Part shown: piece after piece, positions 23,575-32,024 of the stretch
How the letters are laid out: each line of letters begins with the position of its first letter
How positions within the stretch are numbered: the stretch's first letter is position 1
NCBI RefSeq assembly: GCF_000758525.1
Contig: NZ_CP009241.1
Span: 2,356,001-2,420,000 of the forward strand
Direction of reading: 5' to 3'
Length of the DNA: 64,000 nucleotides
Source: Paenibacillus sp. FSL H7-0357
GTDB lineage: Bacteria; Bacillota; Bacilli; Paenibacillales; Paenibacillaceae
Notes under the pieces: model-generated
The model's input: only the letters and a program-made list of their open reading frames with translations
Databases searched by the model: none
What the model was told of the DNA's origin: nothing
Made by a program: the position numbers and the translations under genes

Positions 23575-24381
23575 TTGAGCGGCGTTGTTGCATACTTGGG
23601 CGATAAGCGCCCGCAGGATTTAGGCCTGCAAACACTTCGGGAGTCACAGCGGCCAATCCTACCGCCGACAGTAGACCGGATATACACTGTTCCATACATG
23701 CATGGGGCGTATGACTTCGGATCAGACATGGGGCCGCGTTCTTTGCCTCTGGAGTGTGCGTTCATGGAGCGGAATTCCTACCAATTACAGCGGCGGGTGT
23801 CGGCACTAGCTGCTCATTTAGTCGATGGTGACGGCAGGCCGCGCACGATGTCCTTGATCTTCTCCAATCAGCCAGATCGTCATTACATGGTGCGATTATC
23901 CGGTCAATTACCTATTGATCGCATGGTTGGGTTAGGTAAATTTTCCTTGCCGATGGTAGCATATGACCCATTCGCCTATAGTATCTACGATTCAGATGAT
24001 ATCAATGTTGATTCACCGGTGCTGGTAGATACTGAAGTATCCGTTGATGCTGCTTATGAGTTTGCGGTAACTGGTCCGGTCACGCTGGTCGTTGATAATT
24101 TCGGCGCTTTGAATGTCAAACCAGTTATTGAGATTGCTGGAAGCTTCGGCACGCTCTCGCTGACCGTGGGTGGTGTGGTAACCACATATAATGCGGCCAT
24201 GTCAGGAACGCTGATTCTTGACTTCCAGCGAGGTACAGCGCGTATCGGTTCAACGAACTTGCTGCTAAACACTAATGCTAGGTTCGGCGCACTATCTCCA
24301 GGAGTATCTTCGGTTATAGTTGGTGGTACGGGCCTGAACTTCAGCATGTCCATTAAATTCAAAGCAAAGTATGCGGGGTGA
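23575..24381 (+). CDS. Distal tail protein (Dit)
   Basis: 268 residues from a TTG start 4 bp after the tape measure stop, with a G-rich site upstream. The N-terminal 140 residues show the Sipho_tail/Dit pattern (YTVPYMHGAYDFGSDMGPRS, then VGLGKFSLPMVAYDPFAYS). The C-terminal galectin-like part (about 160-268) is beta-rich (GPVTLVVDNFGALNVKPVIE). Dit forms the hub at the tail tip. Unusually, the next gene is a spike, with the Tal gene only after a further insert. Confidence 0.85.
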   Translation: MSGVVAYLGDKRPQDLGLQTLRESQRPILPPTVDRIYTVPYMHGAYDFGSDMGPRSLPLECAFMERNSYQLQRRVSALAAHLVDGDGRPRTMSLIFSNQPDRHYMVRLSGQLPIDRMVGLGKFSLPMVAYDPFAYSIYDSDDINVDSPVLVDTEVSVDAAYEFAVTGPVTLVVDNFGALNVKPVIEIAGSFGTLSLTVGGVVTTYNAAMSGTLILDFQRGTARIGSTNLLLNTNARFGALSPGVSSVIVGGTGLNFSMSIKFKAKYAG

Positions 24382-24386
24382 TAGCA

Positions 24387-26345
24387 ATGGCGAATATTGA
24401 ACAAATCAAGGGTGCGGACAATGGGAATCCTCCAGATAAACTATCTGAAGCATATCCCAAAATCAATCGCAGCTTAACAAACATGAATAACCAGGTCATA
24501 AATCATGAGGGCCGTTTGGGTACTGCGGAAGCAGCGGTCAGTAATCACGGTAGCCGGATTGCAGAGGCTGAGACAAAGCTTGTTAACCAGGATAACCGTA
24601 TAACGACCATTGTTGCGCACAACGGAGATGGAACGAAGGATACGGAGCTAATTGACGCTCGTGGAAATAAACCGATCCTATCTGCTCGACTGGATGCCAC
24701 TGATGCGCAGTTGGCGGATATTGCGAGTGACGCATCATTTTACGGGGCCGATCCTGGAAAAGGAGATAATACTGCGTCACTACAGTCAGCCCTCAATAAA
24801 GGCGGCACTGTCAATGTCACAAAGCCAGGGGATTACTACACAAGGACTTTGTACATCGGCAGCGACACCTCGTTATGCCTAGGTCAAGGAGTCAGACTGA
24901 TTCTGATCGGGGGTACAAGTGACTACCTTATTGTAAATAAGGGGGAAGTAGCGGAGCCAAAGTACCGAGACAAAAACATCTCCATCAATGGCGGGGAGTA
25001 TAATTATAATGGAGAAAACAATCCAATTACAGGCGCGTATTCCGCTGGATTATTCCCCGGACATGGCATCTTTCTGAACAAGGTAGACGGGGTGAAAGTA
25101 ACAAACATCGCAAAGGCAGGACGTGCGGTCAAATACGCATTCTTACTGGTGGATGTTACGAACGTTGTCATTGACAATGTCAATTTCGATAATGAGAGTG
25201 ACGGTTTTCACTTTCAAGCTCCTATTAAAAATATTCGAATATCGAATATCACCGGTTATACGGGCGATAACTGTCTTGGATTTACAACAGGGGATTATAG
25301 TACTTTTGTTGTTAGCGAGAACGGGGATGGCGAAAACATACTAATCGAAAACCTCTTTCTCGGAAGTGTTGACAAGCCTGTAAATGGTCCGATTAGGTTT
25401 GTGGGCGCTGGAAAGAGTGATTTGGGTTTTTATGACAATATCGAAATTAAAAATATTGTTGTTTACATGACGACACTTAATCCGGTCGTCGAATTCATGG
25501 GCGCAGATCAAGCGGTTGCAAATGATTATCTTAAGAGTACCCGGATTAAAAACGTTCAAATATCGAATGTGAAATGTTTGAGCGCAACAACATCTCGTGA
25601 TTTGATATCTGCTGCGGCGCGCGTGGACAACATGACAGTTAGCGACATGGAAGTGACCGCTACCCTACAGAACAAAATATTAACAGCAATCGGGACTGTA
25701 GGTAATCTGTATCTCAGAAACATCAAGTTTGAGGGTGGCGGAACTACGCGAGATTATGCCCAGCCGTTTTTCTACTTCGGTACAGAATGGTCTCAGTATA
25801 CCGTCAAAAATTTAACATTCGATAATTGCAGATTCGAAATTGCCTCGGGTACTGATTTTGTTTTTATTAAGTCTGTAAATAACTCAATTCAGCAATTAAA
25901 CATCTGCAATTCACTGATCAAGTTTGACTCAAACAAAGGGTACATGCTTGATTTCGATGGATCAAATAAGAGCACCTTAAACCCCGTTAACATAAGTAAT
26001 TCGACCATGACAGGGATCAAGAATAGAATAAAAAATAACTGCCATCTGTCGATTAACAATTGTCACGTCGATGCTGCGGGCTTTAAAATCGCTGATCTTG
26101 CAGGGGTGGGCATCTTAAGATTATTGGTCGCCTCAAGTAACTTTTCGTTCTCGGTTGATGGACTTACTGGCGCTGCTAAATTGTCCTACAATGGCACGTC
26201 CGCTGTTTGCAGCCATCCATTAAACCAATTAACACCGCAAAACGGGGACGTGTTTAACGTAATCTATGGGGCCTATGCTGGGATTTATCGACTTGGCGGC
26301 AGCAGCACCTTTTATCAATTGAGCCAGACTGCAATTACCGTTTGA
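24387..26345 (+). CDS. Tail spike with parallel beta-helix (polysaccharide-binding/degrading)
   Basis: 652 residues from ATG 24387. Residues 1-100 are a coiled-coil-like stalk (NHEGRLGTAEAAVSNHGSRI). From about 115 the SFYGADPGKGDNTASLQSAL motif marks the entry of a pectate-lyase-like right-handed beta-helix, with Asn- and Ile-rich rungs (VTNVVIDNVNFDNESDGFHF, IEIKNIVVYM) up to about residue 590, then a small C-terminal cap. Such spikes bind and often cleave surface glycans. The catalytic residues cannot be assigned. It is immediately followed by an acyltransferase cassette that could modify the same glycan. Confidence 0.8.
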   Translation: MANIEQIKGADNGNPPDKLSEAYPKINRSLTNMNNQVINHEGRLGTAEAAVSNHGSRIAEAETKLVNQDNRITTIVAHNGDGTKDTELIDARGNKPILSARLDATDAQLADIASDASFYGADPGKGDNTASLQSALNKGGTVNVTKPGDYYTRTLYIGSDTSLCLGQGVRLILIGGTSDYLIVNKGEVAEPKYRDKNISINGGEYNYNGENNPITGAYSAGLFPGHGIFLNKVDGVKVTNIAKAGRAVKYAFLLVDVTNVVIDNVNFDNESDGFHFQAPIKNIRISNITGYTGDNCLGFTTGDYSTFVVSENGDGENILIENLFLGSVDKPVNGPIRFVGAGKSDLGFYDNIEIKNIVVYMTTLNPVVEFMGADQAVANDYLKSTRIKNVQISNVKCLSATTSRDLISAAARVDNMTVSDMEVTATLQNKILTAIGTVGNLYLRNIKFEGGGTTRDYAQPFFYFGTEWSQYTVKNLTFDNCRFEIASGTDFVFIKSVNNSIQQLNICNSLIKFDSNKGYMLDFDGSNKSTLNPVNISNSTMTGIKNRIKNNCHLSINNCHVDAAGFKIADLAGVGILRLLVASSNFSFSVDGLTGAAKLSYNGTSAVCSHPLNQLTPQNGDVFNVIYGAYAGIYRLGGSSTFYQLSQTAITV

Positions 26346-26386
26346 CCGCTGTAGAAAAAAGTTGCATATCACATTTTATAACATCC

Positions 26387-26395
26387 TGATATACT
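26387..26395 (+). promoter_or_regulatory. Extended -10 promoter for the acyltransferase
   Basis: TGATATACT (26387-26395) is an extended -10 (TG-N-TATACT), 22 bp upstream of the acyltransferase ATG and its AGGAGGG site. No good -35 is needed for this class. It gives the gene its own expression within the late operon. Confidence 0.5.
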
Positions 26396-26417
26396 GTGGT
26401 ATTACAGGAGGGAAGTT

Positions 26418-27503
26418 ATGGAAAGGAATTATTCTTTAGATATTGCAAAATTTTTCGCTATTTTCTTTGTGATATGTGTGCATGTTCAACCATTTAGCGA
26501 TTACCAAAGTCAAGTTGGCTTTTGGCCTGGACTTTCTGCGACTATTGTGACATTTTCACGATTTGCCGTACCTCTGTTTTTTTGTATTTCTGGTTACTTA
26601 TTTGGGCAGAAAGTCCAGGAAGTTCAGAATCAAGGCAAGTACTTTAATAAATTCGTTAAGAAAAACTTGAAGATGTATTTTACTTGGTTGTTTTTATATT
26701 TTATGTTTGACTTGTCAGTAATCTTATTGAAATCCTATACAGAAAATTCATCCCTTTACCTCAATATTCTTAAGTACTCAGAAGAGTACTCGATCTGGAA
26801 GGTGCTTTATTTTGGCACAAATTCTACGGCATATCCATTGTGGTTTCTTCCGGCTTTAGTTTGGTCTGTTTCAATACTTTTCTTTTTTGTGAAAATTAAT
26901 AAAACAGGGCTATTACTTGTAATGAGTTTAGGTTTAAATGTCTTAGGGCAGTTTGGGCAGTCTTACTCCGGGTTAATAAGACTTCCCGTTGATACAAAGG
27001 ATGCCGTTTTCTTTGGTCTTTTTTACACCACGTTAGGGTTCTTTGCTTCTAAGCATGCTAGAGCCTTATCCAATAAAGTGAAAATTAGAAATCTACATTT
27101 AGTATTGATGGCAGCTGGTCTGTTCGGTATTCAGTTCTTAGAGAAGCAACTAACGGTAGATTGGCTAGGGGGGAATGGAGGGAATTATTATATGTCTACC
27201 ATACCGTTAACTGCTGTCCTTCTGCTACTAAGTATTCGTAATCACATTAAAACAAACACTCGATGTATAGTTAAAATCGGGCAGAATGCCTCTGGAATTT
27301 TTGTTACTCATAACCTTATCATTAATATTGTGTCTTTAATGGTATCGGTTTTAAAATTATCTTATATCCAAGAAACGTTTATATGGAATATAGTATTTGC
27401 ACCGGCAGTCTTACTCCTATCCCATTACTTTTATACAGTAATACAAATTACAAAAAATAGACTTTGGAGAGGTAATAGCTACTTGGACCATACTGCGCAC
27501 TAA
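26418..27503 (+). CDS. Membrane acyltransferase (acyltransferase-3 family), lysogenic conversion candidate
   Basis: 361 residues with about ten hydrophobic segments. The N-terminus has the acyltransferase-3 signature (LDIAKFFAIFFVICVHVQPF, with the key His in VHVQ) and an RFAVPLFFCISGY motif. The coding region is visibly more AT-rich than the flanking tail genes. It has its own extended -10 promoter and its own terminator, the layout of a phage 'moron'. It probably O-acylates a cell-wall or capsular glycan in the lysogen, altering the phage receptor and blocking superinfection. Substrate unknown. Confidence 0.8.
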   Translation: MERNYSLDIAKFFAIFFVICVHVQPFSDYQSQVGFWPGLSATIVTFSRFAVPLFFCISGYLFGQKVQEVQNQGKYFNKFVKKNLKMYFTWLFLYFMFDLSVILLKSYTENSSLYLNILKYSEEYSIWKVLYFGTNSTAYPLWFLPALVWSVSILFFFVKINKTGLLLVMSLGLNVLGQFGQSYSGLIRLPVDTKDAVFFGLFYTTLGFFASKHARALSNKVKIRNLHLVLMAAGLFGIQFLEKQLTVDWLGGNGGNYYMSTIPLTAVLLLLSIRNHIKTNTRCIVKIGQNASGIFVTHNLIINIVSLMVSVLKLSYIQETFIWNIVFAPAVLLLSHYFYTVIQITKNRLWRGNSYLDHTAH

Positions 27504-27516
27504 CTGAATATTCTGT

Positions 27517-27547
27517 AAGAGCTGCAGGATTACGCTGTGGCTCTTTT
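27517..27547 (+). terminator. Terminator of the acyltransferase cassette
   Basis: AAGAGCTGCAG (27517-27527) pairs with the CTGTGGCTCTT arm (27535-27545), with two G-U pairs, followed by a short T run. It closes the moron transcript before the Tal gene. Confidence 0.65.
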
Positions 27548-27568
27548 GTATGTAAAGGAGGGGCTACA

Positions 27569-29236
27569 TTGATTACTGTACTAAACCCATTGCTCCAACC
27601 GTTGGCCGTCATTGATCTGTACGACAACGACAGCATAGACGAGACAATCAACGGCGAGTATAAATTTAGCTTCACCACACTGATCGACCCAGATGGCAAA
27701 AGTGAATACCTGACAGACAGCAATCTGGCCGAAATAGAGGATCAGCTATTCAACATCGTCCATCATCGCCGCACGCGGGCCGGAGACGGATCTACACTGG
27801 TCGCCGTGGAGTGCGAACAGGTTAGTTATGATCTAGTGAAATATGAGTGGGCAGACGGTTTTGTTCATGCAGGAACACCGCTGCAACTGCTCACTATGGT
27901 ATTGGAAGGTACTGGATTCACTGTTGGTACCGTGGAGTTGAGCGGATTTATTTCCGTGAATCTGGCCGAGGAAAATATCAGCGCCCGCGCAATCCTGATG
28001 GAAATCGCGGTACAATCGAGCGGTGAACTGCGGTTTGATCGGTACAGCATATCGTTGCTGGTTCGTCGCGGGGCATTAAGGCCTGTCCGGTTCCAGTTGG
28101 GGAAGAACCTGAAGGGAATCGTCAAAGACGTAGACATTCGTTCCGGGGATCGTGTTACCGCCTACGAGATTGATGTGCTGGAGCTGAACAGCCTGCCAGA
28201 ATTTTACGGGCTGGAATATTTTGAGCTGGGCGACACGGTAGGGATAGGTGATCCTGAGCTTGGCATTGATGAGCAGCAGCGCATTGTCGGATATTCCTAC
28301 AGCCCGCGACGCCGGATTAACAGCAAAGTGACTATATCCAAGAAGATACCAGGGATCACGGATGCAGTAGTGAGCTTACGGAAGACAACGGTAGTGAAGG
28401 ATAAGGTTTACAACGGTACCCGGATCGGACCGGAAAATGGATTTGAAGCTATTCGGTCGGATAATATGGCTAGAACAGTTATGAATGCCACCGAAGGGAT
28501 CAAGATTCAGAAGGGAAACGGCAGTGGCTCCAGTTGGACAGATGTTATTTATTTAGATACAGAAGGCAATGCAGTGTTCTCCGGTAAGGTAACGGCGTCT
28601 ATTATACAGGGTTCAGAGATATTAGGCGGAACTATCATGATCGGCAGCGGGGACAATGCATTCCGTGCCAGCGACTGGGGCATTTGGTTAGGTGATGAAG
28701 CCTTTGCTGATGCTGATTTCAGTGTCACTCCTGCCGGGAAAATGAAGGCCGTGGACGCCGATTTTCAGGGAAGGATTACGGCTACAGACATTGAAGGTGG
28801 GGTGATAACTGGAACCAAGTACCAGACCTCAGATACACTCTGGCCGCGAGTGGTAATTGATCCGTCCAGCGTTGCCTTTGGAGTGTACGCGGACGAGCAT
28901 AACGGTATACTAATTCCTGCTTATGAAGATGGGATCAGTAAAATTAGATTTCTGGCAAATGGCGACGAATCTACAATTTACAATTCTCCAACGGCAGGAT
29001 TAGTTATATCGGGATTCACTGCAACAAGATTGGCAGGGCCTACTGTTCACCTTTCTCCTGCCGGAAATGTTTACATTCCGGCATGGTCTAGACTGTATAG
29101 TGACAACGAAGGAATGACTCTCCAAGACGTTATTGATAATATATATTCAGTTCTGAATGGTAAGGCGAATGTTTCACATTCACATACTGTTACGATTCCA
29201 CCCGGTTCTGCTGGCGGAACCTTCTCAGTCTCCTAA
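27569..29236 (+). CDS. Tail-associated lysin/hub protein (Tal, prophage endopeptidase-tail family)
   Basis: 555 residues from a TTG/ATT-type start region with AAGGAGG upstream. The N-terminal 320 residues match Tal hub proteins (LLQPLAVIDLYDNDSIDETI, then GEYKFSFTTL, and a FELGDTVGIGDPELGID segment). The C-terminal part (about 330-555) is a beta-rich fibre-like region with GKVTASIIQGSEILGGTI and DADFQGRITATDIEGG repeats and a His/Ser/Gly tail. It forms the tail tip below Dit and may carry a peptidase or fibre role. No clear peptidase motif is visible. Confidence 0.75.
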   Translation: MITVLNPLLQPLAVIDLYDNDSIDETINGEYKFSFTTLIDPDGKSEYLTDSNLAEIEDQLFNIVHHRRTRAGDGSTLVAVECEQVSYDLVKYEWADGFVHAGTPLQLLTMVLEGTGFTVGTVELSGFISVNLAEENISARAILMEIAVQSSGELRFDRYSISLLVRRGALRPVRFQLGKNLKGIVKDVDIRSGDRVTAYEIDVLELNSLPEFYGLEYFELGDTVGIGDPELGIDEQQRIVGYSYSPRRRINSKVTISKKIPGITDAVVSLRKTTVVKDKVYNGTRIGPENGFEAIRSDNMARTVMNATEGIKIQKGNGSGSSWTDVIYLDTEGNAVFSGKVTASIIQGSEILGGTIMIGSGDNAFRASDWGIWLGDEAFADADFSVTPAGKMKAVDADFQGRITATDIEGGVITGTKYQTSDTLWPRVVIDPSSVAFGVYADEHNGILIPAYEDGISKIRFLANGDESTIYNSPTAGLVISGFTATRLAGPTVHLSPAGNVYIPAWSRLYSDNEGMTLQDVIDNIYSVLNGKANVSHSHTVTIPPGSAGGTFSVS

Positions 29237-29277
29237 CATAATGGTATTATTAGGGAAACTGATAGGGGGTTATACGA

Positions 29278-29832
29278 GTGAAAAAATTCGTTACAGGATT
29301 GATTGTAGGTGTTCTATTATTTACAAGTGTTTCAGTATTTGCTGCACCAACCAGTTTGATAGGACAGAAGGTTCAGGGGCTATTTAGTATTGAAAAGAAT
29401 GGGACTAAGATAGCCGACGCAGTTATCATCAACGGTTCAACCTATGCACCTGTGAGAGCCTTGGCCGAAGTAACTGGTACGAATCTGAACGTGGAAGGGA
29501 AAAAAATTATTATGAGTGATAACGCTTCGGCGGCAGTTGATGTGCCTTCAACAAGCGGTAATGTTGTCACACTTAAAGAGCTTCAATCTAAAAGGTCTGA
29601 GTTAGTAGACTTAATATCGAAGAAAGAAACTCATGTGCTTGAGTATAAGGAAAATCAAGTTGTATTTTGGGAAACATTAATTAAAGAAAATCCTAATTCC
29701 ACAACTAAAACGCAATGGGAAAAATCATTGGCCGATGGAAATAAGCGTTTAGAAGAAATAAAATCAGAACTCACTTCTCTTCAACAGCAGCTTGCTGAAC
29801 TAGATGCTCAAATTGCCGATTATAAAAAATAA
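29278..29832 (+). CDS. Secreted protein with copper-amine-oxidase-N-like domain and coiled coil
   Basis: 184 residues from GTG 29278 (GGGGG upstream). A signal peptide (KKFVTGLIVGVLLFTSVSVFA) is followed by a stalk-like domain of the type named for copper amine oxidase N-terminus (ADAVIINGSTYAPVRALAEV, residues 50-85), then a long coiled coil (residues 95-184). Such stalk domains are common in Paenibacillus surface proteins. Finding one between the tail and lysis genes suggests a cargo gene acting at the envelope. An intrinsic-type hairpin follows at 29853-29870. Confidence 0.65.
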   Translation: MKKFVTGLIVGVLLFTSVSVFAAPTSLIGQKVQGLFSIEKNGTKIADAVIINGSTYAPVRALAEVTGTNLNVEGKKIIMSDNASAAVDVPSTSGNVVTLKELQSKRSELVDLISKKETHVLEYKENQVVFWETLIKENPNSTTKTQWEKSLADGNKRLEEIKSELTSLQQQLAELDAQIADYKK

Positions 29833-29852
29833 CATACTTTAACATTCAGGGT

Positions 29853-29876
29853 CTCGCCAACATTGGCGAGGCTCTT
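29853..29876 (+). terminator. Hairpin after the secreted protein gene
   Basis: CTCGCCA (29853-29859) pairs with TGGCGAG (29864-29870), followed by GCTCTTT. Likely a moderate terminator. Confidence 0.5.
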
Positions 29877-29898
29877 TCTGTTACCGGAGGGATAATTT

Positions 29899-30141
29899 AT
29901 GACAGTAGTAATCAGAAACAAGATGGCCGTGGAAATAGAGCCCACAGTGCCGGATATTTGCACCTTGATATCAGCGGCATCTGCTTATCATCGGAGCAGC
30001 GGCAATGAACTTCGGTTTCTTCAAGGGATTAGCGAATCTCTGAATGAACGGATTAAGGAGCTTCAACTGCCGCCCGCGAATCGCAGTAAAAAGGGATCTC
30101 ATGAAAGGAGGCGAGGCAAAAAAACTAATGCAGATAGATAA
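29899..30141 (+). CDS. Hypothetical phage protein before the lysis genes (80 residues)
   Basis: ATG with GGAGGG upstream. A helical central part (PDICTLISAASAYHRSSGNE) and a strongly basic tail (SKKGSHERRRGKKTNADR). No domain recognised. The stop overlaps a terminator-like hairpin. Confidence 0.45.
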   Translation: MTVVIRNKMAVEIEPTVPDICTLISAASAYHRSSGNELRFLQGISESLNERIKELQLPPANRSKKGSHERRRGKKTNADR

Positions 30142-30164
30142 CGCGCCTACGCAGGCGTGTTTTT
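30141..30164 (+). terminator. Intrinsic terminator before the lysis cassette
   Basis: ACGCGCCT (30141-30148) pairs with AGGCGTGT (30153-30160), followed by T's to 30164. It separates the upstream gene from XhlA. Confidence 0.6.
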
Positions 30165-30221
30165 ACTTTTCAGGGAGTTCATATGAGAGGGGGAAGGGGA
30201 ATGCCGGGAGGAGGAGGACCT

Positions 30222-30485
30222 GTGACTGCTGAGGATAAGCTTGTTGAAATTCAGATCATGCTAGCCCGAATGGAAAAGACGCTTGAAGCAGTGCCAACGC
30301 TGACAACAACCATCGAAGCTACTCGGGATTTAGCAAGGGAAGCCATGCAATCAACTAAATCGGCACATCACCGGTTGGATCGGATCGAAGACGGCCAGCG
30401 GTGGTTATGGCGTACTATCGGGGGGTCAATCATTACCGTTGTTATTGCTGCAATCATAGCAGCTATTAAACTTACTGGAGGTTAA
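30222..30485 (+). CDS. xhlA: Haemolysin XhlA-like lysis accessory protein
   Basis: 87 residues from GTG 30222, chosen because GGAGGAGGAGG lies 6 bp upstream; an upstream ATG at 30183 would translate that Gly-rich site. The N-terminal two-thirds is an amphipathic coiled coil (EIQIMLARMEKTLEAVPTLT ... HHRLDRIEDGQRWLWRT) and the C-terminus is one membrane helix (GGSIITVVIAAIIAAIKLTG). This is the XhlA layout. In PBSX, XhlA works with the holin and the endolysin in lysis. Confidence 0.8.
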   Translation: MTAEDKLVEIQIMLARMEKTLEAVPTLTTTIEATRDLAREAMQSTKSAHHRLDRIEDGQRWLWRTIGGSIITVVIAAIIAAIKLTGG

Positions 30486-30489
30486 GATC

Positions 30490-30750
30490 ATGGAATGGAA
30501 TGCAGTAGCTAATTTTATCAAGCCAGAATTGCTTATCGTCGTGGCGGTATGTTGGGTGGTCGGTTACATCCTTAAGCAGACGCCGTGGGTGCCGGACTGG
30601 ACGATCATTTATGTTGTCACACTGGTGGCTCTCTTTGCAGTCTGTTTCACACTGGGCTTTACACCTGAGAGCGTTCTTCAGGGCATTCTATGCGGAGCTG
30701 TCGCCGTATACGGAAATCAACTACTTAAGCAGGCCAAAAAGGGGGAGTGA
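30490..30750 (+). CDS. Phage holin
   Basis: 86 residues with three hydrophobic segments (LLIVVAVCWVVGYIL, WTIIYVVTLVALFAVCFTL, and a third ending near GAVAVYG) and a short Lys-rich cytoplasmic tail (LLKQAKKGE). Size and order (XhlA-holin-endolysin) fit. It forms the membrane lesion that releases the endolysin. The stop overlaps the endolysin start region (GTGA). Confidence 0.8.
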   Translation: MEWNAVANFIKPELLIVVAVCWVVGYILKQTPWVPDWTIIYVVTLVALFAVCFTLGFTPESVLQGILCGAVAVYGNQLLKQAKKGE

Positions 30751-30752
30751 CA

Positions 30753-31379
30753 GTGAGCCGTAAAATATCGCAAGTGGGAATTAACCTCATCAAGTCGTTT
30801 GAAGGATGCAGGTTGAAAGCCTATAAACCGGTACCGACCGAAGAATATTGGACCATCGGCTGGGGCCATTACGGCCCGGATATCAAGGCGGGCATGACCA
30901 TGACACAGGCTCAGGCAGACAGTATGCTGGTCGCCGACCTCGCTAAATACGAGGCATACGTCAACAACCCGGCGTATGTACCGGTCACAGCGCAGCTCAA
31001 TCAAAATCAATTTGATGCGCTGGTGAGCTTCTGCTATAACTGCGGCAGCGGTAGCTTAAAAAAGCTTTGCGCAGGCCGGACGATAGTGGAGATTGCTCAA
31101 AATATCACGAAGTACAACAAGGGCGGGGGTAATGTCCTGGCCGGGCTTGTACGCCGTCGCCAGGTGGAACTGGAATTATTCACTAAGGCCGCAGAGGCCA
31201 TCAAGGAGGACGACACTTTGGAATTAACAAACTATCAATGGACAACTTTACGCGCTCAAGTAAAGGCGTTACTGGATACAGGTACGATTAAGGATACGAC
31301 TTGGTTGGATAAGATCGACAGTAAGGAATTGACGACATCAGAGCTTGCTTGGCTGTCATTTATAGTTGCCAAAAAGTAA
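30753..31379 (+). CDS. Endolysin, lysozyme (GH24) with C-terminal binding region
   Basis: 208 residues (GTG 30753, or GTG 30747 which overlaps the holin stop; GGGGGAG upstream). The N-terminal 150 residues are a GH24 lysozyme: catalytic Glu in IKSFEGCRLKAY and the WTIGWGHYG motif, then FDALVSFCYNCGSGSL. The C-terminal 50 residues (LTNYQWTTLRAQVKALLDTG...) look like a small substrate-binding or accessory module. It hydrolyses peptidoglycan glycan strands at the end of the lytic cycle. Confidence 0.88.
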   Translation: MSRKISQVGINLIKSFEGCRLKAYKPVPTEEYWTIGWGHYGPDIKAGMTMTQAQADSMLVADLAKYEAYVNNPAYVPVTAQLNQNQFDALVSFCYNCGSGSLKKLCAGRTIVEIAQNITKYNKGGGNVLAGLVRRRQVELELFTKAAEAIKEDDTLELTNYQWTTLRAQVKALLDTGTIKDTTWLDKIDSKELTTSELAWLSFIVAKK

Positions 31380-31425
31380 GAGAAATGATAATCTAACTAC
31401 ATCAAAACCGGAAGCACCGGTCAAG

Positions 31426-31454
31426 AAGCCTCTGCCCAGCGCAGGGGCTTTTTT
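31426..31454 (+). terminator. Late-operon terminator
   Basis: AAGCCTCTGC (31426-31435) pairs with GCAGGGGCTT (31441-31450, one G-U), followed by T's. Ends late transcription after the endolysin. Confidence 0.8.
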
Positions 31455-31458
31455 CTTG

Positions 31459-31488
31459 TTGTATAAAGAACGTTTGTTCGCATATACT
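31459..31488 (+). promoter_or_regulatory. Second LexA (SOS) box within a promoter
   Basis: AGAACGTTTGTTCG at 31467-31480 has the GAAC-N4-GTTC core. It lies between a weak -35 TTGTAT (31459-31464) and -10 TATACT (31483-31488), 18 bp apart. It controls the 131-residue gene at 31509. Confidence 0.65.
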
Positions 31489-31508
31489 TAAGACAGGAGG
31501 CGAAAGAT

Positions 31509-31904
31509 ATGAACAATTCAACGGGCAGTATGCTGTCAAATGATGAGAGGGAAATGGTTCGGGACTTAATACTGCTCCCTTACATAGACACAATGGTCAG
31601 CAAGAGTCTGAAAGAGGTCGAACGATCCGGCAATGTGCTCAGCAGATCCTACATAATAGCTGGTCGATATATCCAAAAGCGAATTATTCAGGAGGTTTAC
31701 CAGCTGCGTCAGGAATTGAAAAAGCGAAATATAAAAGTGGTCGAGGATATTCAGGATGATTTTATTTCATATAATATGATCTACTTTCGAGGGTACCAAG
31801 AGCGTTTTGGTTTAACCCGGGATGTAATGCGTACCGAAATCAGCCTAAGGTTGACACACTATACATCAGAGCTTGGAGGAGTATTGAAAAATCATTTTAA
31901 ATAA
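31509..31904 (+). CDS. SOS-controlled protein of unknown function at the prophage right end
   Basis: 131 residues with AGGAGG before the ATG. All-helical, charged product (DEREMVRDLILLPYIDTMVS, SYIIAGRYIQKRIIQEVYQL) without a known motif. It is the last gene before the attachment junction, with its own LexA-box promoter and terminator-like repeat, so it can be expressed in the lysogen on DNA damage. It may influence induction, excision or host SOS physiology. Family not recognised. Confidence 0.6.
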   Translation: MNNSTGSMLSNDEREMVRDLILLPYIDTMVSKSLKEVERSGNVLSRSYIIAGRYIQKRIIQEVYQLRQELKKRNIKVVEDIQDDFISYNMIYFRGYQERFGLTRDVMRTEISLRLTHYTSELGGVLKNHFK

Positions 31905-31928
31905 AACATATCCAAACACATTTTAACG

Positions 31929-31978
31929 ACAAGGTTTTGTTTTATAATAAAAACACCGATTTAGTGAACCTTGTTTTT
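31929..31978 (+). terminator. Nested inverted repeat with T run near the attachment junction
   Basis: ACAAGGTT (31929-31936) pairs with AACCTTGT (31967-31974) and encloses TGTTTT/AAAACA (31938-31943 / 31950-31955). Five T's follow the outer arm. It can act as a terminator for the SOS gene, or be an integrase arm site given its place 40 bp from the junction. Confidence 0.45.
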
Positions 31979-31998
31979 AAGTGGAACATGACAGACAA

Positions 31999-32024
31999 CA
32001 ACAACGTACGTAAGAGTTTGCCCA
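31999..32024. other. Right attachment junction (attR) of the prophage in cotJC
   Basis: cotJC coding similarity starts abruptly at GAG 32014 (EFAHLEM...), with a stop codon TAA directly before it in frame. Everything to the left is phage. The shared core is probably around AAGAGTTTGCC. The matching left site must lie before base 1. Confidence 0.65.

Noticed and set aside
26362..26385. Classical -35 (TTGCAT) for the acyltransferase promoter
   Set aside because: Spacing to TATACT is about 22 bp, too long; the extended -10 is the better explanation.
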